Notes under the pieces: model-generated
What the model saw: the letters and a program-made list of their open reading frames with translations, nothing else
The model's database searches: none
Told to the model about the DNA's origin: nothing
Origin: Nilaparvata lugens
Lineage: Eukaryota > Arthropoda > Insecta > Hemiptera > Delphacidae
Assembly (NCBI RefSeq): GCF_014356525.2
Contig: NC_052507.1
Coordinates: 55,703,347 to 55,767,346 of the forward strand
Length of the DNA stretch: 64,000 bases
Direction: 5' to 3'
In this document: one piece after another, positions 1 to 12,466 of the stretch
Position numbering within the stretch: position 1 is the stretch's first letter
Layout: each line of letters opens with the position of its first letter
Position numbers and translations under genes: made by a program

Positions 1-563
1 TGTTTATCAGAAATTTTTACTCTATTCCAATTTGTAGAACTGTTTTTAATTTCTTGCTGTTGAAGGTTAACGGTTTCTAGCAATTTTGCTGATTCTACTA
101 TTTTTGTAAAAGTTGTTTGTGTTGATGCATGCATTCTCAATAACTCAAGTTGCCAACTTTCAACAAACGTTCATCCAGGTTATCACAAAAATTACAATTT
201 CCTGCGAGAAACCTTAAAATCTAGTTCAAATTGAGTTATGGTCTCACCTTCATTCCGGAATCGTCGAGAAAAACAAACTCTCTGGGATAGAGGTGCTTGT
301 GGTTTCGTGTAGTATTTGTTTAAGACTTCTATCGCATCATTAAATCCAATGTTGTTTATGGGGGTCGGATGCATAGAATCGAAAACTATCTTGAATGGTT
401 GCGGTCCCAGATTCTCAAGTAGTAAGTCTCGTTTTTTTTCTTCGTTTTTGATGTTTCCATTTCGTAGGAAAATATTGAACCTTTCGTGCCAATATATCCA
501 ATCTTCGATTGTTCCGTCGAATGGTTGACATTTGCTGTGATTTTTATTTACTGACTGGGCCAT
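1..563 (-). pseudogene. Ty3/Gypsy gag fragment, runs off left edge
   Basis: The minus strand reads a Gag-like protein from an ATG at 563 to about 192 (123 codons). Its layout, FDGT..DW..W.ERF near the N-terminus, then KK..LLLENLG, then QRVCFSRRF and GETITQFELDF, is that of the capsid part of insect Ty3/Gypsy Gag. The frame then breaks. Gag-like coding resumes in another frame through about 1-130 (a stretch beginning MHASTQTTF), so at least one indel separates the parts. Protease and pol would lie beyond the left edge. I see a degenerate element, not a host gene. The clade is inferred from general Gag resemblance only. Confidence 0.65.
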
Positions 564-1060
564 GTAGAATATTAGAAATAAATAAGTCTCAAAGATTAAT
601 ACTCAACGTGTGTAATCTCTATTAAAACATGTAGGATAGAGTGAATTCCAATCAACAAACTATTAAATATTATAACTGATTTATGTCATCTGTTTTGCAT
701 AACATCTGGTTTCTGGTATACTACACTGTTGCTTGTCGAATAAAACTTTATAAATCTTCTTTCCAAATTAATATAAAAAATTAAATATAAGATATAAATC
801 TCAGAATATATAAATACATATCTCTCAGGGCTTAGGTTCGGCCTCTGGTGGAAATTAGATAAATCAATTTATCTTATGAACGTGAGCTTTGTAAAAAATC
901 TAATAAATTACTGATGAAAATATATAAGTGAGCGTGTAATTACAATAAATCAAATATTAATAGATATTCCCACTGTGCATATTTAAATAGTAATCTCATA
1001 AACGTTTCTTAAAAAATATTCCCTTTACGTTATAATTGCGCAAGTTTTAATATTACTTTT
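564..1060. other. AT-rich spacer upstream of gag fragment
   Basis: No coding potential on either strand. If the neighbouring gag belonged to an intact element, its leader or LTR would be here. I could not recognise an LTR boundary or a primer-binding site. Confidence 0.4.
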
Positions 1061-1790
1061 TAATATTGTCACCTGGTCATATGGGACACATATATGAATC
1101 ATATATTTATCTCATAGGATTTTAGAGTTTTAGTCTTTTAACAGTGTTTTTGTCTTTGAACAATCTTTGTCATCGACAGAAAGATTGTTTATTTCATTTG
1201 TTGTCAAAATTAATTTTGCTTCTCTTTTGTTTTTAATAACAAACGTGCCGCTTGTGCGACTGATAAAAATATGTACCGTACTTGAAATGGCTTCCATGTT
1301 TGGCATTGACTGAGTTATATTATTCAATACCCAGAATTTTACTTTTGGTCGGAGTGTGAGCTCGTTCGATAGGACTGAAAGTGAAGTCCAGCTGATCCAG
1401 TGAAAAAGGCTAGATTTCGGTTCGTTCAATAGTACAGTTGTTATTCTGTCACAGATCGGGCAGTATAAAAATAATTGTATTGTTAAGGGAGACGGGTTCT
1501 GAGCCTATTCATCGGTTCAGAAAATATTTATTCTTTTAAAATACTAAAGTCGCGAAATACCAGTGGATGCCAAAGTGGGAAGCTATTTCAAAAAGGTAGG
1601 TGACTACTGAATCATTGTATTTAAATTTTCATAGCCAAAAACATTGAATCATCATGAGCAGCAAGCGAGTGTTCTCCCCATTAATTCAAATCAAATATTG
1701 TTTCATAATCAAATTAATCTTGTTTTGTTCAAATGTATATAGGTTAAAGATTCATTAATTGAAGTTCTAGTTATTCTGTTCTTTTCTTGT
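1061..1790 (+). repeat. Left arm of inverted repeat
   Basis: Reverse-complementary to 3120-3852. Shared landmarks include GTCACCTGGTCATATGGGAC near the outer end and AAAAGAACAGAATAACTAGAA (read on the minus strand) at the inner end. A 99-codon minus-strand frame at 1130-1429 is not preserved in the other arm and is probably accidental. Confidence 0.75.
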
Positions 1791-1799
1791 AATCTTCAT

Positions 1800-2920
1800 A
1801 ATTTCTTCTTGTTTCTCGTTGTATCATTCGAGCTTCATTCTTCTCTCTAATTGCTTCCCTGCACTCATTATCGTACCATCCCCATTCCTTTTCCATCTTT
1901 TCTGACCAATTGCTTCATTTGCTGCTTCCTTCAGGCCATTGGCTAGCTTTGTCCATACTTCTTCAACACCATCTGTTTCTGAAGATCTCAAAGTTTTTTC
2001 CTGTATTAATCTGAGGTATTCACCACGGACTCTTTCACTCTTTAGCCTTCCAACATCCCATCTTATAGGCATAACCTTTTGTTTACCTGCCATTGACAGC
2101 CTCTGTCTCACTACTACCTTCAAAATGAAATGGTCAGAGTCACAGTTAGGTCCCCTACAGCTTCTTACATCAATGATTGATGATGCATTACGGGAGTCAA
2201 CTATCACGTGATCAATCTGATTGATTGTTGTTGCATCTGGTGATTTCCAAGTTCCAAGATGAATCTCTTATGCGGGAATTGAGTGCTCCTAATTTGCATG
2301 TCATTTCTGATGGTAAACTGACCAAGAAGAAACCCATTCTCATTTGTTTTTTCATGCAGAGTATATGTAATGTATGTAAGTACATGCATGTTAGTTAGCA
2401 CATGAGTTAGTACATGCATGTAAGTAACTCTCCTTTCCAATCTGGGCATTGAAATCTCCCATAACGATCAATTGATCATATTTAGATATTTCAGCACATA
2501 CTTCTTCCAATTGTTCATCGAATACTTCTTTTCCAGCAATATTTTTCTCGTTCGTGGGAGCATGGACTGAAAGGACAGAAACATTTCTGAATTTTCCCTT
2601 AAGGCGTACTCGACACATTCTCTCATTTAATGCTTCGAACTCCATCAGGGCTCCTCTCAATTTCTTAGCCACAATGAACCCTGTTCCGAACATCCCAGTT
2701 CGTTGCTCTGGACCACTATACATGACAGAGTAGTTGCTTTTATCAATTCTTCCTTGGCCTTTCCATCTCACCTCTTGCAATGCAACCAAATCAAACTTAT
2801 ATTTCAATATTTCTTCAGCAATTTCATTCATTTTTCCTGCTCTCAACATTGTCCTCACATTCCATGTTCCAAATACCAAATCATTACGTTTTTTTGCTTG
2901 CCGTTTTGTTTTTCCTGAAA
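1800..2920 (-). pseudogene. Endonuclease/exonuclease/phosphatase (EEP) domain fragment, LINE-type
   Basis: The minus strand encodes the N-terminal endonuclease of a non-LTR retrotransposon (RTE-like, often annotated as craniofacial development protein 2-like). Visible EEP motifs are TWNVRTM at the start (about 2870), DLVALQEVRW (catalytic E), and VLSVHAPT followed by VMGDFNAQIG (about 2420-2450). The frame is broken after GDFNAQIGKE by a short ATGCATGTAAGT-like insertion near 2370-2430, and again near 2265. It then continues as SRNASSIIDVRSCRG and SDHFILKV, the region around the catalytic SDH, to 1824. No reverse transcriptase follows. It sits exactly between the two inverted arms. I read it as a dead LINE fragment, not a host gene. 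Confidence 0.75.
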
Positions 2921-3119
2921 TCCGATCCGTCCGAGGCTGCTGTGTAGGTTTCGTAACAATGAGTTTTTACGGTGAAGAGCAGTTAACACTTCGCCCAACC
3001 CCGAACCTGGAGGACCAGGGATTTGTTCAGAGTTACCTTCTCCTAGACAGTTTGCCTTCACCAAATATGTAAGCACGATGTGCCTACACCAAATATGAAA
3101 GGGGAAAAAACTATGATAA

Positions 3120-3852
3120 CAAGAAAAGAACAGAATAACTAGAACTACAATTAATGAATCTTTAACCTATATTCATTTGAACAAAACAAGATTAATTTGA
3201 TTATAAAACAATATTTGATATGAATTAATGGGGAAAACACTCGCTTGCTGCTAATGATGATTCAATGTTTTTGGCTATGAAAATTTAAATACAATGATTC
3301 AGTAGTCACCTACCTTTTTGAAATAGCTTCCCACTTTGGCATCCACTGGTATTTCGCGACTTTAGTATTTTAAAAGAACAAATATTTTCTGAACCGATGA
3401 ATAGGCTCAGAACCCGTCTCCCTTAACAATACAATTATTTTTATACTGCCCGATCTGTGACAGAATAACTGTACTATTAAACGAACCGAAATCTAGCCTT
3501 TTTGACTGGATCAGCCGGACTTAACTTTCAGTCCTATCGAACAAGCTCACACTCCGACCAAAAGTAAAATTTTGGGTATTAAATATAACTCAGTCAATGC
3601 CAAACATGAAAGCCATTTCAAGTACAAATTTTTATCAGTCGCACAAGCGGCACGTTTGTTATTAAAAACAAAAGAGAAGCTACATTAATTTTGACAACAA
3701 ATGAAATAAACAATCTTTCTGTCGATGACAAAGATTGTTGAAAGAAAAAAACACTGTTCATTAAACTTTTCCAATTTAAAACTCTAAAATCCTGATCAAT
3801 ATAAGATAAAATGATTCATATATATGTCCCATATGACCAGGTGACAATATTA
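3120..3852 (-). repeat. Right arm of inverted repeat
   Basis: Inverted copy of 1061-1790. It differs from the left arm by substitutions and small indels, so the two arms have evolved apart since they formed. Confidence 0.75.
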
Positions 3853-5290
3853 AATAATTAAATTGACAATGACAATATTTAAAATTTAAACAACCTCTCG
3901 ACGAGCTAGCTTTTATAGATTATGATAATTCGAAGCACTGAGGGCCCTCTCAAATAAACTCACGTGTCGAAATTCACAATTTTGATGGCGCTCCAGATTA
4001 GTTTCGATGTCCTAGGCCTTCCTGGTGGGCTGCTGTCGTTTTCTTCTAGGGGATTGTTTAATATTAATGACTCCTGTTATAATACAACTTCACTGAGTCT
4101 TATATAATTAATTTCTAGATATTAAAGTTGGATACTAAAATGTGCAAATATTAAAAAGGGATCTAGTCTTGTGCTCTATAAATTGGTGGCTGTTCCCGGT
4201 GACCTCTAGCAAGCAAGTGGGCTTAGACCTACCCTATTCTTTTCACAACCATACTTCCGTATTTTTGAATTTGCATATAATTTAAATATCCACTCTGATT
4301 GGTGCTCTCCTAGCCTCACTACTACGCAATAATGTGATTCAAAACTGTCAAAATATAGTCAATGCTAATCTGCTAAATTACCGCATAAATTAATAGCGAA
4401 TATTATTGTTTTAAATATTTAGTTTGTATTTGCTACATGAATCTGGGTACTGCATAGTTTACAATTTCTTACTGTTTATATAATAAATATATGTATATTT
4501 TGAATTAATTCGCTTTTACCGCCAATCAATTACTGTATTCTGATTGGCGTATCCTAAAATTACAAATGTATTCATGCGCTGAGTAAAGGTACATCCCATT
4601 TCCTTAATATTTTTATTTATTTTATACATTTTGTTCATGCTTGTATGACATAATAGATATTTTTGTATTTTCTAAAACGCTTTTTCTTTTACATTGACAT
4701 GCCATGCTTGTTACCAACCCTCTGATTCTAGTTTAAGCGAATGCTATTTGTATGCAACTAAATTTGCCACAGGTGTCTGGCTCATTCTCAATTTATACAG
4801 CTCGACCAATTATTTAGGTCGCCGACTAGTAAGTACCAAAGAACCTAACCTCAAATATTATTATTTTATATTATTAAATAAATAGCAATAATATTTTCTT
4901 TTCATTTGGCTGTTCAAACTGTAGCCTGGAGAACCGTTATTATCTAATCTCGAGTTTGTTGACATCGTATCTAGCGATAGCAATACAGCTGCTTGCTCGA
5001 GACCTATAATTTCTTTTCATTCTATGATTTTGAAAACTATTCGAAAATATTTTCTTACTATGTATTCTCTTGTATAATCTCACTTTGTATTATCTAGTGG
5101 AATACAGTGATATCTATATGTATCTCCATGTAGCTCCATATTTCCAAACACTCTACTTAAATAAAGCATCGTATAATCTCGAATATTTCCCATTTACATG
5201 CTTCATAATGATATCTCTCTCCACCTATATATTTTTCAGATCCCTCAGCTTTCATATGATTTTGTATGATTTGAAACGTGTGTGCTATTG
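3853..5290. other. Gene-free AT-rich stretch
   Basis: Only short chance reading frames are present. The motif TCTGATTGG / CCAATCA recurs near 4298 and 4530-4550, but I see no organised element. Confidence 0.4.
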
Positions 5291-5570
5291 AAAAGTTTTG
5301 TCCGTAAGAGGTCACACATTACCACCAATGACATTGAGCCAAAAACTTTACTCGCCTAACGGTTACGCTCGGAAAACTGCATTCGAATATATTCGACGAG
5401 CATGCTCGAGTGTTTGGCGTAACGGAAAAACTTCACACTACCACTTTGGCAACGTGACGCTGTGAAAATGCAGCGCGCGTGACGTCACGGCTGGAAAAGC
5501 TTGACATCACGACTGGAAAATCCCGGCATCACGCTTGTCACGTTCTGGGAAAATGTGAGTGCAGCCTTTT
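5291..5570. other. Local GC/CpG-rich block
   Basis: This block is clearly richer in GC and CpG than its surroundings, with several TGACGTCA-like and CACG motifs (for example around 5478-5490). It contains the palindrome CGAGCATGCTCG at 5397-5408. Partial inverted similarity links GGTTACGCTCG (about 5356) with GGCGTAACGG (about 5416). It could be a promoter or a degenerate MITE. No adjoining coding exon was recognised. Confidence 0.3.
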
Positions 5571-6640
5571 CACGGCTAGCTTTTCTCCTCTAAGCAAGCA
5601 ACAGATGTAAGGTAAGCACCTGTACACGTTGGGGAAAATCTCGACGCCATTTTGTGGAGAAAATCTGTTTGTTGGCGATTTTGTGGAAAATTCCAACTGA
5701 AAGTCAAAGAGTGTGAAAATGTTGGTATTATTTGTAGGGGGTTCGGTAGGTTAATATTGTGAAAAATCAAACGTCCTGAAAATTCTGTCGGGAGAATAAT
5801 CCATGTTTGTTGATATTGTGGAATCTCAAAATGCTATGCAAATCATGTGCACAATATGAAATCACTTGACCTTATGCTGAAGTGCATCAATACTTGCTCA
5901 TTTGATGCAGTAATGAGTATTTACAAAAAGCTCACTCCAGTAGGAGTTCAGTAGATGGGGAAAATATGAATATAAGTGGATGCAAAAAGTTGAAGTGTAA
6001 ACCTTGTTTATTAGGAGGTCTCATGAAAATTTCTAATTGAAATTTGAAAATAGGAAGGAATATGAGTTTGTACTATTATGAATATTTGTGTTCATTTTCT
6101 ACACTCTGTATCATAAAAACATAGCTAAATGAAGTCACAGCTTGAAGCGCTTCTTGCTTGTCAAATTTAACCATTCACTTTAAATTCAATCCATTCAATT
6201 TATCCAGCATCAACAGAACAGAGCAGTAACATCAAGTCCCGACAAAACTCAGTTAAGTGACAAAATCCATTCTTCACTTGACGCGAGGTACCCAAGGGGT
6301 AGAGGGGTTTGGACACTGACATGAAAATTCTAAAGGGGAGGCTCTAAATCGAATTTCGGGGAATTGAGAATGGCTACAGGCGCCATTTCTTGGGTCTCCG
6401 AATCAAAGGGGGTGGCAGCTGAATTTTTCATAATTTCAGGGGGGGTGCATCCACCCCTGGCTAATCATCGTCTCATTTGTCTTTACACGATACAAAACGT
6501 ACCATGTAATAGGTCTAGTAACTCAATGACCATCTTTAGTGTTTAAATATTCATTAAGTCTTATAGAAGGATGAAGAGAATGAGTTGTTTTGATTTGATA
6601 CTATCAAAAGAACGGAGAGCTGTATGATTATTATAATATG
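5571..6640. other. Gene-free stretch
   Basis: No supportable coding region. A G-rich patch at 6290-6460 stands out from the AT-rich background, but I cannot assign it. Confidence 0.35.
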
Positions 6641-6688
6641 CCAGATATTTTCAACTCATGATGATAATGCAAACTGGGCCGGTGAGAA

Positions 6689-7330
6689 ATGAACTTGAAT
6701 ACTCAAAGTAGAGTTGAAACTTCTGATTCCACGACATTCTTGGGTCTGATGATGGAGAGTGATTCGAAGTGGAAGCTTCATATTTATCATGTCACTGGTA
6801 AATTGAATAGAGCCTTGTTTGCATTAAGAGTAATGGCTAGAGTAGCGAGTGAAAAAACTGTTCTTTTTGTATATCATGCTTATTTTCTGTCAGTTATGAG
6901 AAATGGAGTTATTTTTTGGGGAAAAAGTATAGAGAATAATGGAATATTCATACTGCAGAAGAAAGCCATTAGGATAATTTATAAGATTAATACAATGCGC
7001 TCTTGTAGACCTTATTTTAAAGAAAAGAGATTGCTGACGGCTCCTGCTATTTATATATTAGATTTAGCAATCTTCGTTTTTAAAAATAGACGAATGTATG
7101 AGGAGAACCAGGTGAGTCATCCCCATAATACACGATTTAGAGGTTTTGTTTACCCACATCACAGACTAAGCCTGCTGGAGAGTGGCCCGTTTTATATGGG
7201 AATGAAAATATTCAATTCAATCCCATCTCACATAAGAGAAATTGATGGCTTGAAGGAGTTCAAAAAAACACTCAGGGAATTCCTTATTGTATTGTGTCCG
7301 TACAGGTTAGCAGACTTCCTTGTTGAATAG
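6689..7330 (+). pseudogene. 5'-truncated jockey-type LINE, reverse transcriptase C-terminus
   Basis: A 213-codon open frame ends in a natural-looking stop. It reads as the thumb and C-terminal part of a jockey/CR1-like reverse transcriptase: TTFLGLMMESDSKW, then NRALFALRVM, YHAYFLSVMRNGVIFWG, LQKKAIRIIY, an HNTRFR motif and a terminal FKKTLREFL. The polymerase core with the catalytic aspartates is missing, so the copy was 5'-truncated at insertion. About 140 bp of 3' UTR follows and ends in a short tandem tail. This is an inactive remnant. Confidence 0.75.
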
Positions 7331-7470
7331 TGTTTGATTGATGTATGTTATGTGGGATCTGTAGTGTGGAAATAGGAGGGATGGTAGATATTAGATTAAA
7401 CTTTGACGTGTCATATATTGCGGGATCGTTGCTCCCTTGATGCAGTTCAGTAATTGTGACGAACAAGAAA

Positions 7471-7490
7471 AGTAAAGTAAAGTAAAGTAA
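7471..7490 (+). repeat. (AGTAA)4 tail of the LINE
   Basis: Four AGTAA units close the 3' UTR of the LINE fragment. Short tandem tails instead of poly(A) are common at the 3' ends of some non-LTR clades. Confidence 0.6.
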
Positions 7491-8074
7491 ATGAACATCT
7501 TTGAAGAGCTTTTGAAGACTTTGCGCACTCTGATTCATGGATATCTTTTAAATGCTGTAAGAATAAATTATTTTTTCAAAGTAATACATTATTACTCATC
7601 AGGGTGCAAATTAAGTTTAGTGCGTATCATCAAGGTGCAAAAGAGATGTAAGTGCTTGGAGAAAAAATATGTTGAATATTTCTGCTCCATCGTTTGCTAG
7701 CAACGAAGCATTCAATAGAATACTGTCCGTTGATTGAGCATTGACGAAAAAATCATTGGTTGAGAAATCTTGTTGTCATTCTTCAGAATGTTTCGAATTC
7801 TCTGAATTCGAAATGAGAATTAGAGAAAGATATTCCTGAGGGAATTTGATCATGGATTATTTTTTCGAGATTTGAATGTATAAATGTAACATTGTGATGT
7901 GATGAAGTAATGTGAAATTAGATGAAATGAAATGTGAATGGATATTATTGAAAATTGATAATAATATTTCTACTTTCTCCCTGAGTGGTGGGGCAGTAAC
8001 AAATCTATGCATTATAATAGTGTTATGTATTAAATATGAAATATAAACTATATATTATGCATTAAATATAATAA
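7491..8074. other. Gene-free stretch
   Basis: AT-rich sequence after the LINE tail. I see nothing coding or structured. Confidence 0.35.
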
Positions 8075-8208
8075 GGTAAAATAAAAACGATATTGTCAGT
8101 TTCACATAATTCACTTGAGCCAAATTCAAGTTTAAAATTTTGAGCATTGAAACTCAAGTTTGGCTCAAAAAAATCATGTGGAACTGACAATATCGTTTTG
8201 ATTTCACC
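8075..8208. repeat. Short palindromic MITE-like hairpin
   Basis: Arms of about 58 bp (GGTAAAATAAAAACGATATT... at the left, reverse complement at the right end) flank a loop of about 20 bp. The arms share AACGATATTGTCAGTT and TTGAGCCAAA. The near-complete palindrome and small size fit a foldback MITE. Confidence 0.65.
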
Positions 8209-8834
8209 TCAATATTCCTCAATATCTCTTCAATAAGATTAAACAATGAACTCAAATTCAAACTACAAGCTTTTTGCAAGCTGGAACAGGCAATAGCCTA
8301 ATCCTTGTATGTAAGATGATGAAGATATTTCTACTTCAGTCTTTATAATCGTATAATTGGTTTTATTGTTATCAGTTTCGATTTTATTGAGTATCTTGGA
8401 GATGAATTATTAATGTTCTCATTGTTATTCTCCGACAATAAAATCTCTCATTTCCATCAATATCCTGAACTATTGAACAACAAAATTGATATCAATCATC
8501 CTTCACCCTCTTAATCTGATCAAAAGTGTATTTACTTTTGGTCTGTCAACGTTCCTTGCTTTCAATCTAACAAATGCTGACAGTTGAAAGTGAATAACAT
8601 GATGGAAAATCACAATATCTTCCAATCTGAATCCAATAAAACATAACACAATAGGAATTCGATTCAACTGATTGCTCTTTATCATTAGCGAATTGAATAG
8701 GGGTGATAAAAGAAGGGAACCAGGCAGTAAAAGATTGATAAATTATTCATTGTCTGAAGATGGCTAATGAATGAGTTGATGCTTTCCAAAGGTCTTCGAT
8801 TGTCTTTCCTTTTTCTGTCAAACTCTTTGTCTCC
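8209..8834. other. Gene-free stretch
   Basis: No coding or structural signal found. Confidence 0.35.
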
Positions 8835-8924
8835 TTTTCTTCTTCTTCTTCTTCTTCTTCTTCTTCTTCTTCTTCTTCTTCTTCTTCTTCTTCTTCTTCT
8901 TCTTTTCTTCTTCTTCTTCTTCTT
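8835..8924. repeat. (CTT)n microsatellite
   Basis: About 30 CTT units with one interruption. The poly-Leu/Phe frame through it is an artefact of the repeat. Confidence 0.95.
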
Positions 8925-10268
8925 CGTCGCCGTCTTCTTATTCGTCTCCTTCGCTTCTCATTTTCTTCTTCATCATTATTTATTCTCCTGTCCTTCTATT
9001 CCCATTAATCGAAATGGAATACAGAATTTTTATCACATTAAAGAGACATGAACATTGGATGAGAGCATAGAATAAACTATAAATAGATCGTTTATCCTAT
9101 GATGAGAAAGGGTAGAGACTCTTGGCCCAGAGTTATACTGCAGAATGCTGAAAATATCGGTCGGATTGACTAATCTAAAGAAATATTGAACACCGTAAAG
9201 ATCCGGAAGCTTTAGAATTTAGGATAGATGATGCGAAACGAGTCTAGATAACAGAGAAATAAGGTATAAGCTATTTATTTATTTGACTTCCAACAGTTAC
9301 GCCATTTTTGAATGAGAATGAGAATGAGAAAGAAGAAGAATCTGATGTAGAAGATATCGAGAGAATTAGCAGAGTAAGAGAAAAGGTTAAAGAACAGGAG
9401 AATGCATATTTCTTTCAAAGAATATTCATTTGATTCGCTTTTCCAATATGAAATTTCAGTTTTGAAAATTACATGACCTGTGGGAGCTCGGATAGGAAGT
9501 TTTATTTGAAACATTCTATGATAATAATATTCCATAATATTCCAGAAAATTTTCATTTTATCACATGGTAAAGTTTGGGAAGTAATATTCATTCTATCAC
9601 CCCACGATCTTTAGACATCTTCATAGAAAAACTGGTCGGAACCAAAGTACGTAGAAAGAATGGTGGTAACAAAGATAGGCCTCTGATTCCTCAGTCCTCA
9701 GAGTTACTGATGCACATCGATACACAATCTAGTTCAAGGATCCCCAAGGACTGAAACTAAGGAAGCAATCAGCAGAGAGGAACTCTCTTATTGAGCGAAA
9801 TCGGACCGTAGCCACAAGTATAATGACATTATCAACTCATAACAATCAGTTCGAAACTAAAGTTGGATGCCTCAAATGGCATGGTCAAGGTTCAGTTATT
9901 GTGTGATAATGGACTTGTTGTATAGGAATAGGAATAGGTTTTGCATTAGTTGGGTACTGAATTGGAGTGGAGAGTTTGTATATTAATCTTGAATGAATCA
10001 TCAGATGAAGCCTCGTGTGTGCACACCAATGCTATTATTTCCTACATTTAATCACAGCTTGCAAGTTCTCCACCTCCCGTCGCCGTCATGCGATTCGCAA
10101 TGGTGTGCACAAGACTCTATGATGTTAAACATAGAGAGAGTTCTCAAAGTGATGTTTGAGTTGTTCTGCGAAAAAAAAATTATTCCAGAGAGCTGAATTA
10201 CAATAGAACATAGATGATTCTAAGGTGATTCAGATCACGTCAAGAGCCTACAATACTACTCAACTCAG
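8925..10268. other. Gene-free stretch
   Basis: No supportable gene. A small GAATGA tandem lies near 9311-9333. The remaining frames are short and without recognisable domains. Confidence 0.35.
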
Positions 10269-10320
10269 TCAATACAATACAATGCATTACAATACAATAC
10301 AATATAATGCAATACAATAA
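10269..10320. repeat. (ACAAT)n short tandem repeat
   Basis: Imperfect AATAC/ACAAT pentamers immediately upstream of the 5' LTR. Confidence 0.7.
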
Positions 10321-12466
10321 AAAATAACGCAATAGATTAGATTGAATCAACAAAATACTCAACACTTGATATAGGTAATGTGATGAATCTTTCAAATAGA
10401 TCTCATGAGAAGAGAGAAAAATTGTGATTACCTTTTAAAATGAAAGAATTTGCTAAAGGAATAGTTAGCGACCGAGCGATAAAGCTTACTTATCAGTAAC
10501 TGTATATTAGATAAGAGTACCGTTCTGTACCGAATATTTTCTAGAAAATTATTCAATAAAATTATAATTATTCTGCAAATAAAGCACGAATTATTTATGA
10601 ATTGCTCATTGATTTTGAGGTTACACTTGTTTACTATCGATCAGATGTTTTAAAACAGTTCGAACGCAGCTGACTGATTCAAAGTATTGTCAAATGTCAT
10701 GCCGGTTTTCATGCAAGGTATAATATATTCCTAAAAATTATAAAACTATCAATAAAGGACCAAGAATTTCGAAAAAAAAATAAAATGTATGTATTATCGT
10801 TGAAATTATTTATTACTTAAGAAATTATATTATATGTCAAGTCTTATTGTAACTAACTAGGTCATAGCATGAAATTATTATTGGTAAAACTGCAGAAATT
10901 AATTATAACAGTCTCAGACCTAATAAAATTGTATAAGATTTATTTTATTAATGGTTACTTCAACTGAACCACATGGTAATTAAATCTCTTTGGCAAGCCT
11001 AAGCCAATCATAGTGCATAAAAATAGCACCAAAAAGGTGATCGTTTGAAAGCAACACATGTTAATCTACTATCAGACAACAAACCCGCCTTATCATATAC
11101 GCTAGCACATGTACATTGTATGAGAGGAACTATGTCTAGAAGATTAAGCAGTTTTAAGAATTACATAAATTGAATTATTATTGTAATTAAGGAATTATAT
11201 TCTCTGCTTGCCACTGACGTCATGTCTACGTCACAATCGTTCTACCAATGGCAATTTTCATGCAAATTATTACATCGAGATTCTCAGAAGAAAGGTCTAG
11301 CCAAGAAGCTTAGAGAAAAAGACAGCACTTCCCTTTTGAAATCCTCACCGTTCAGATCTCTTTATAGTTACAAGACCTATTCGTAAAAATTCTTGTTCGA
11401 TTTTATATGTTTTATTTGTGAGCCAGTATTTTAGGCCCAATATTGTTATTTGTAAATTTATTTCCATCAATCGATAAATTTAAAAGTTTAAAGTTAAATC
11501 ATCCCTTAATTAATTTGGTGAAGGAAATATTAAATTAAAATTCCCCACGTGCTGAAATCGAAGCCTGGACCTGCTGCCGATCAAACGATTTTGATCTAAA
11601 GAAGAAAACCACGACCGCCAAGGAATTTCACGTGAGTTATAAGTTTAAGGGGCCCCAATCTACGCTTCGAAAATATTTCAGTGCAGAAAAACAAAAATTT
11701 TCTTCGTTAAATTATTGGCCACGCCGACAAGCGCTTTAGCATTTAAGAGCCTAGAATTTATCCATATAGAATTTCTAAGAATTTGTAGTTGATTAGCTAT
11801 CCTCCGCTGCCAGAACCACGACCCCGAGCATTTTAAAAATATTTTATAATTCATTTTTTCACTATTTTTTCAAAACTGTTCAATTTTATCAATTGTAAAA
11901 TTCTGTTGAATCACGCATGGTATCATGCAAGTACAAGAAATTGCTAATCATTTTGTTAATGTTAAATTACTTTCAATCTGTAAATTAATTCTGAACCTGC
12001 ACTGTGAGATCATATATTTTATTATAATATATTCCAGTTTTGTTAATTCGTTTTCTGAGTTCGATTATTTCTTAAGCCTGTCAATTATTGTGTCTGATAC
12101 GTTCTATATCATCAAGAACCGATCGAATACGATCATTGAAATAATGAATTAAGCTGGATATTGGAACAGGTCTAAGTGGATGTAGCGAGTGGGGTCAGAT
12201 CGAGATATTTATTCTTTATCCTTACCTGCTCATATATCAGCTTTTATCTGTTACCGACCTCGACTTAGGAGCGAACACATCAATTGTACAGCAGATGCAG
12301 CCAGAGATCATATAAATTCCTACAATAGAGCTTAAAACCGACAAGACTCTGTTCTCGAAGTATATTCTGAACGATATTTGGTCCAAATACCGTATTTTAA
12401 TCCTTCAGAACTTATTAGAGACGCAGTCCCGTAAATTATCTACATTGGGATTTTTGCTCGACCTGT

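Larger units (their letters stand above)
1061..3852. mobile_element. Foldback-type element with ~730-bp inverted arms
   Basis: The segment begins TTAATATTGTCACCTGG and ends with its reverse complement. Arms of about 730 bp (1061-1790 and 3120-3852) match over their whole length with scattered substitutions and short indels. Between them lies a broken EEP endonuclease reading frame on the minus strand. I see no transposase. The arms differ from each other, so this is not a simple fold-back sequencing chimera. No clear target-site duplication was found. It may be a non-autonomous DNA element of foldback type, or an inverted pair of repeats that trapped LINE sequence. Confidence 0.6.

Noticed and set aside
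1130..1429. 99-codon minus-strand frame in the left inverted arm
   Set aside because: The matching stretch in the right arm breaks the frame, so it is not conserved coding.
8767..9051. Leucine-rich frame
   Set aside because: It is produced by the CTT microsatellite.
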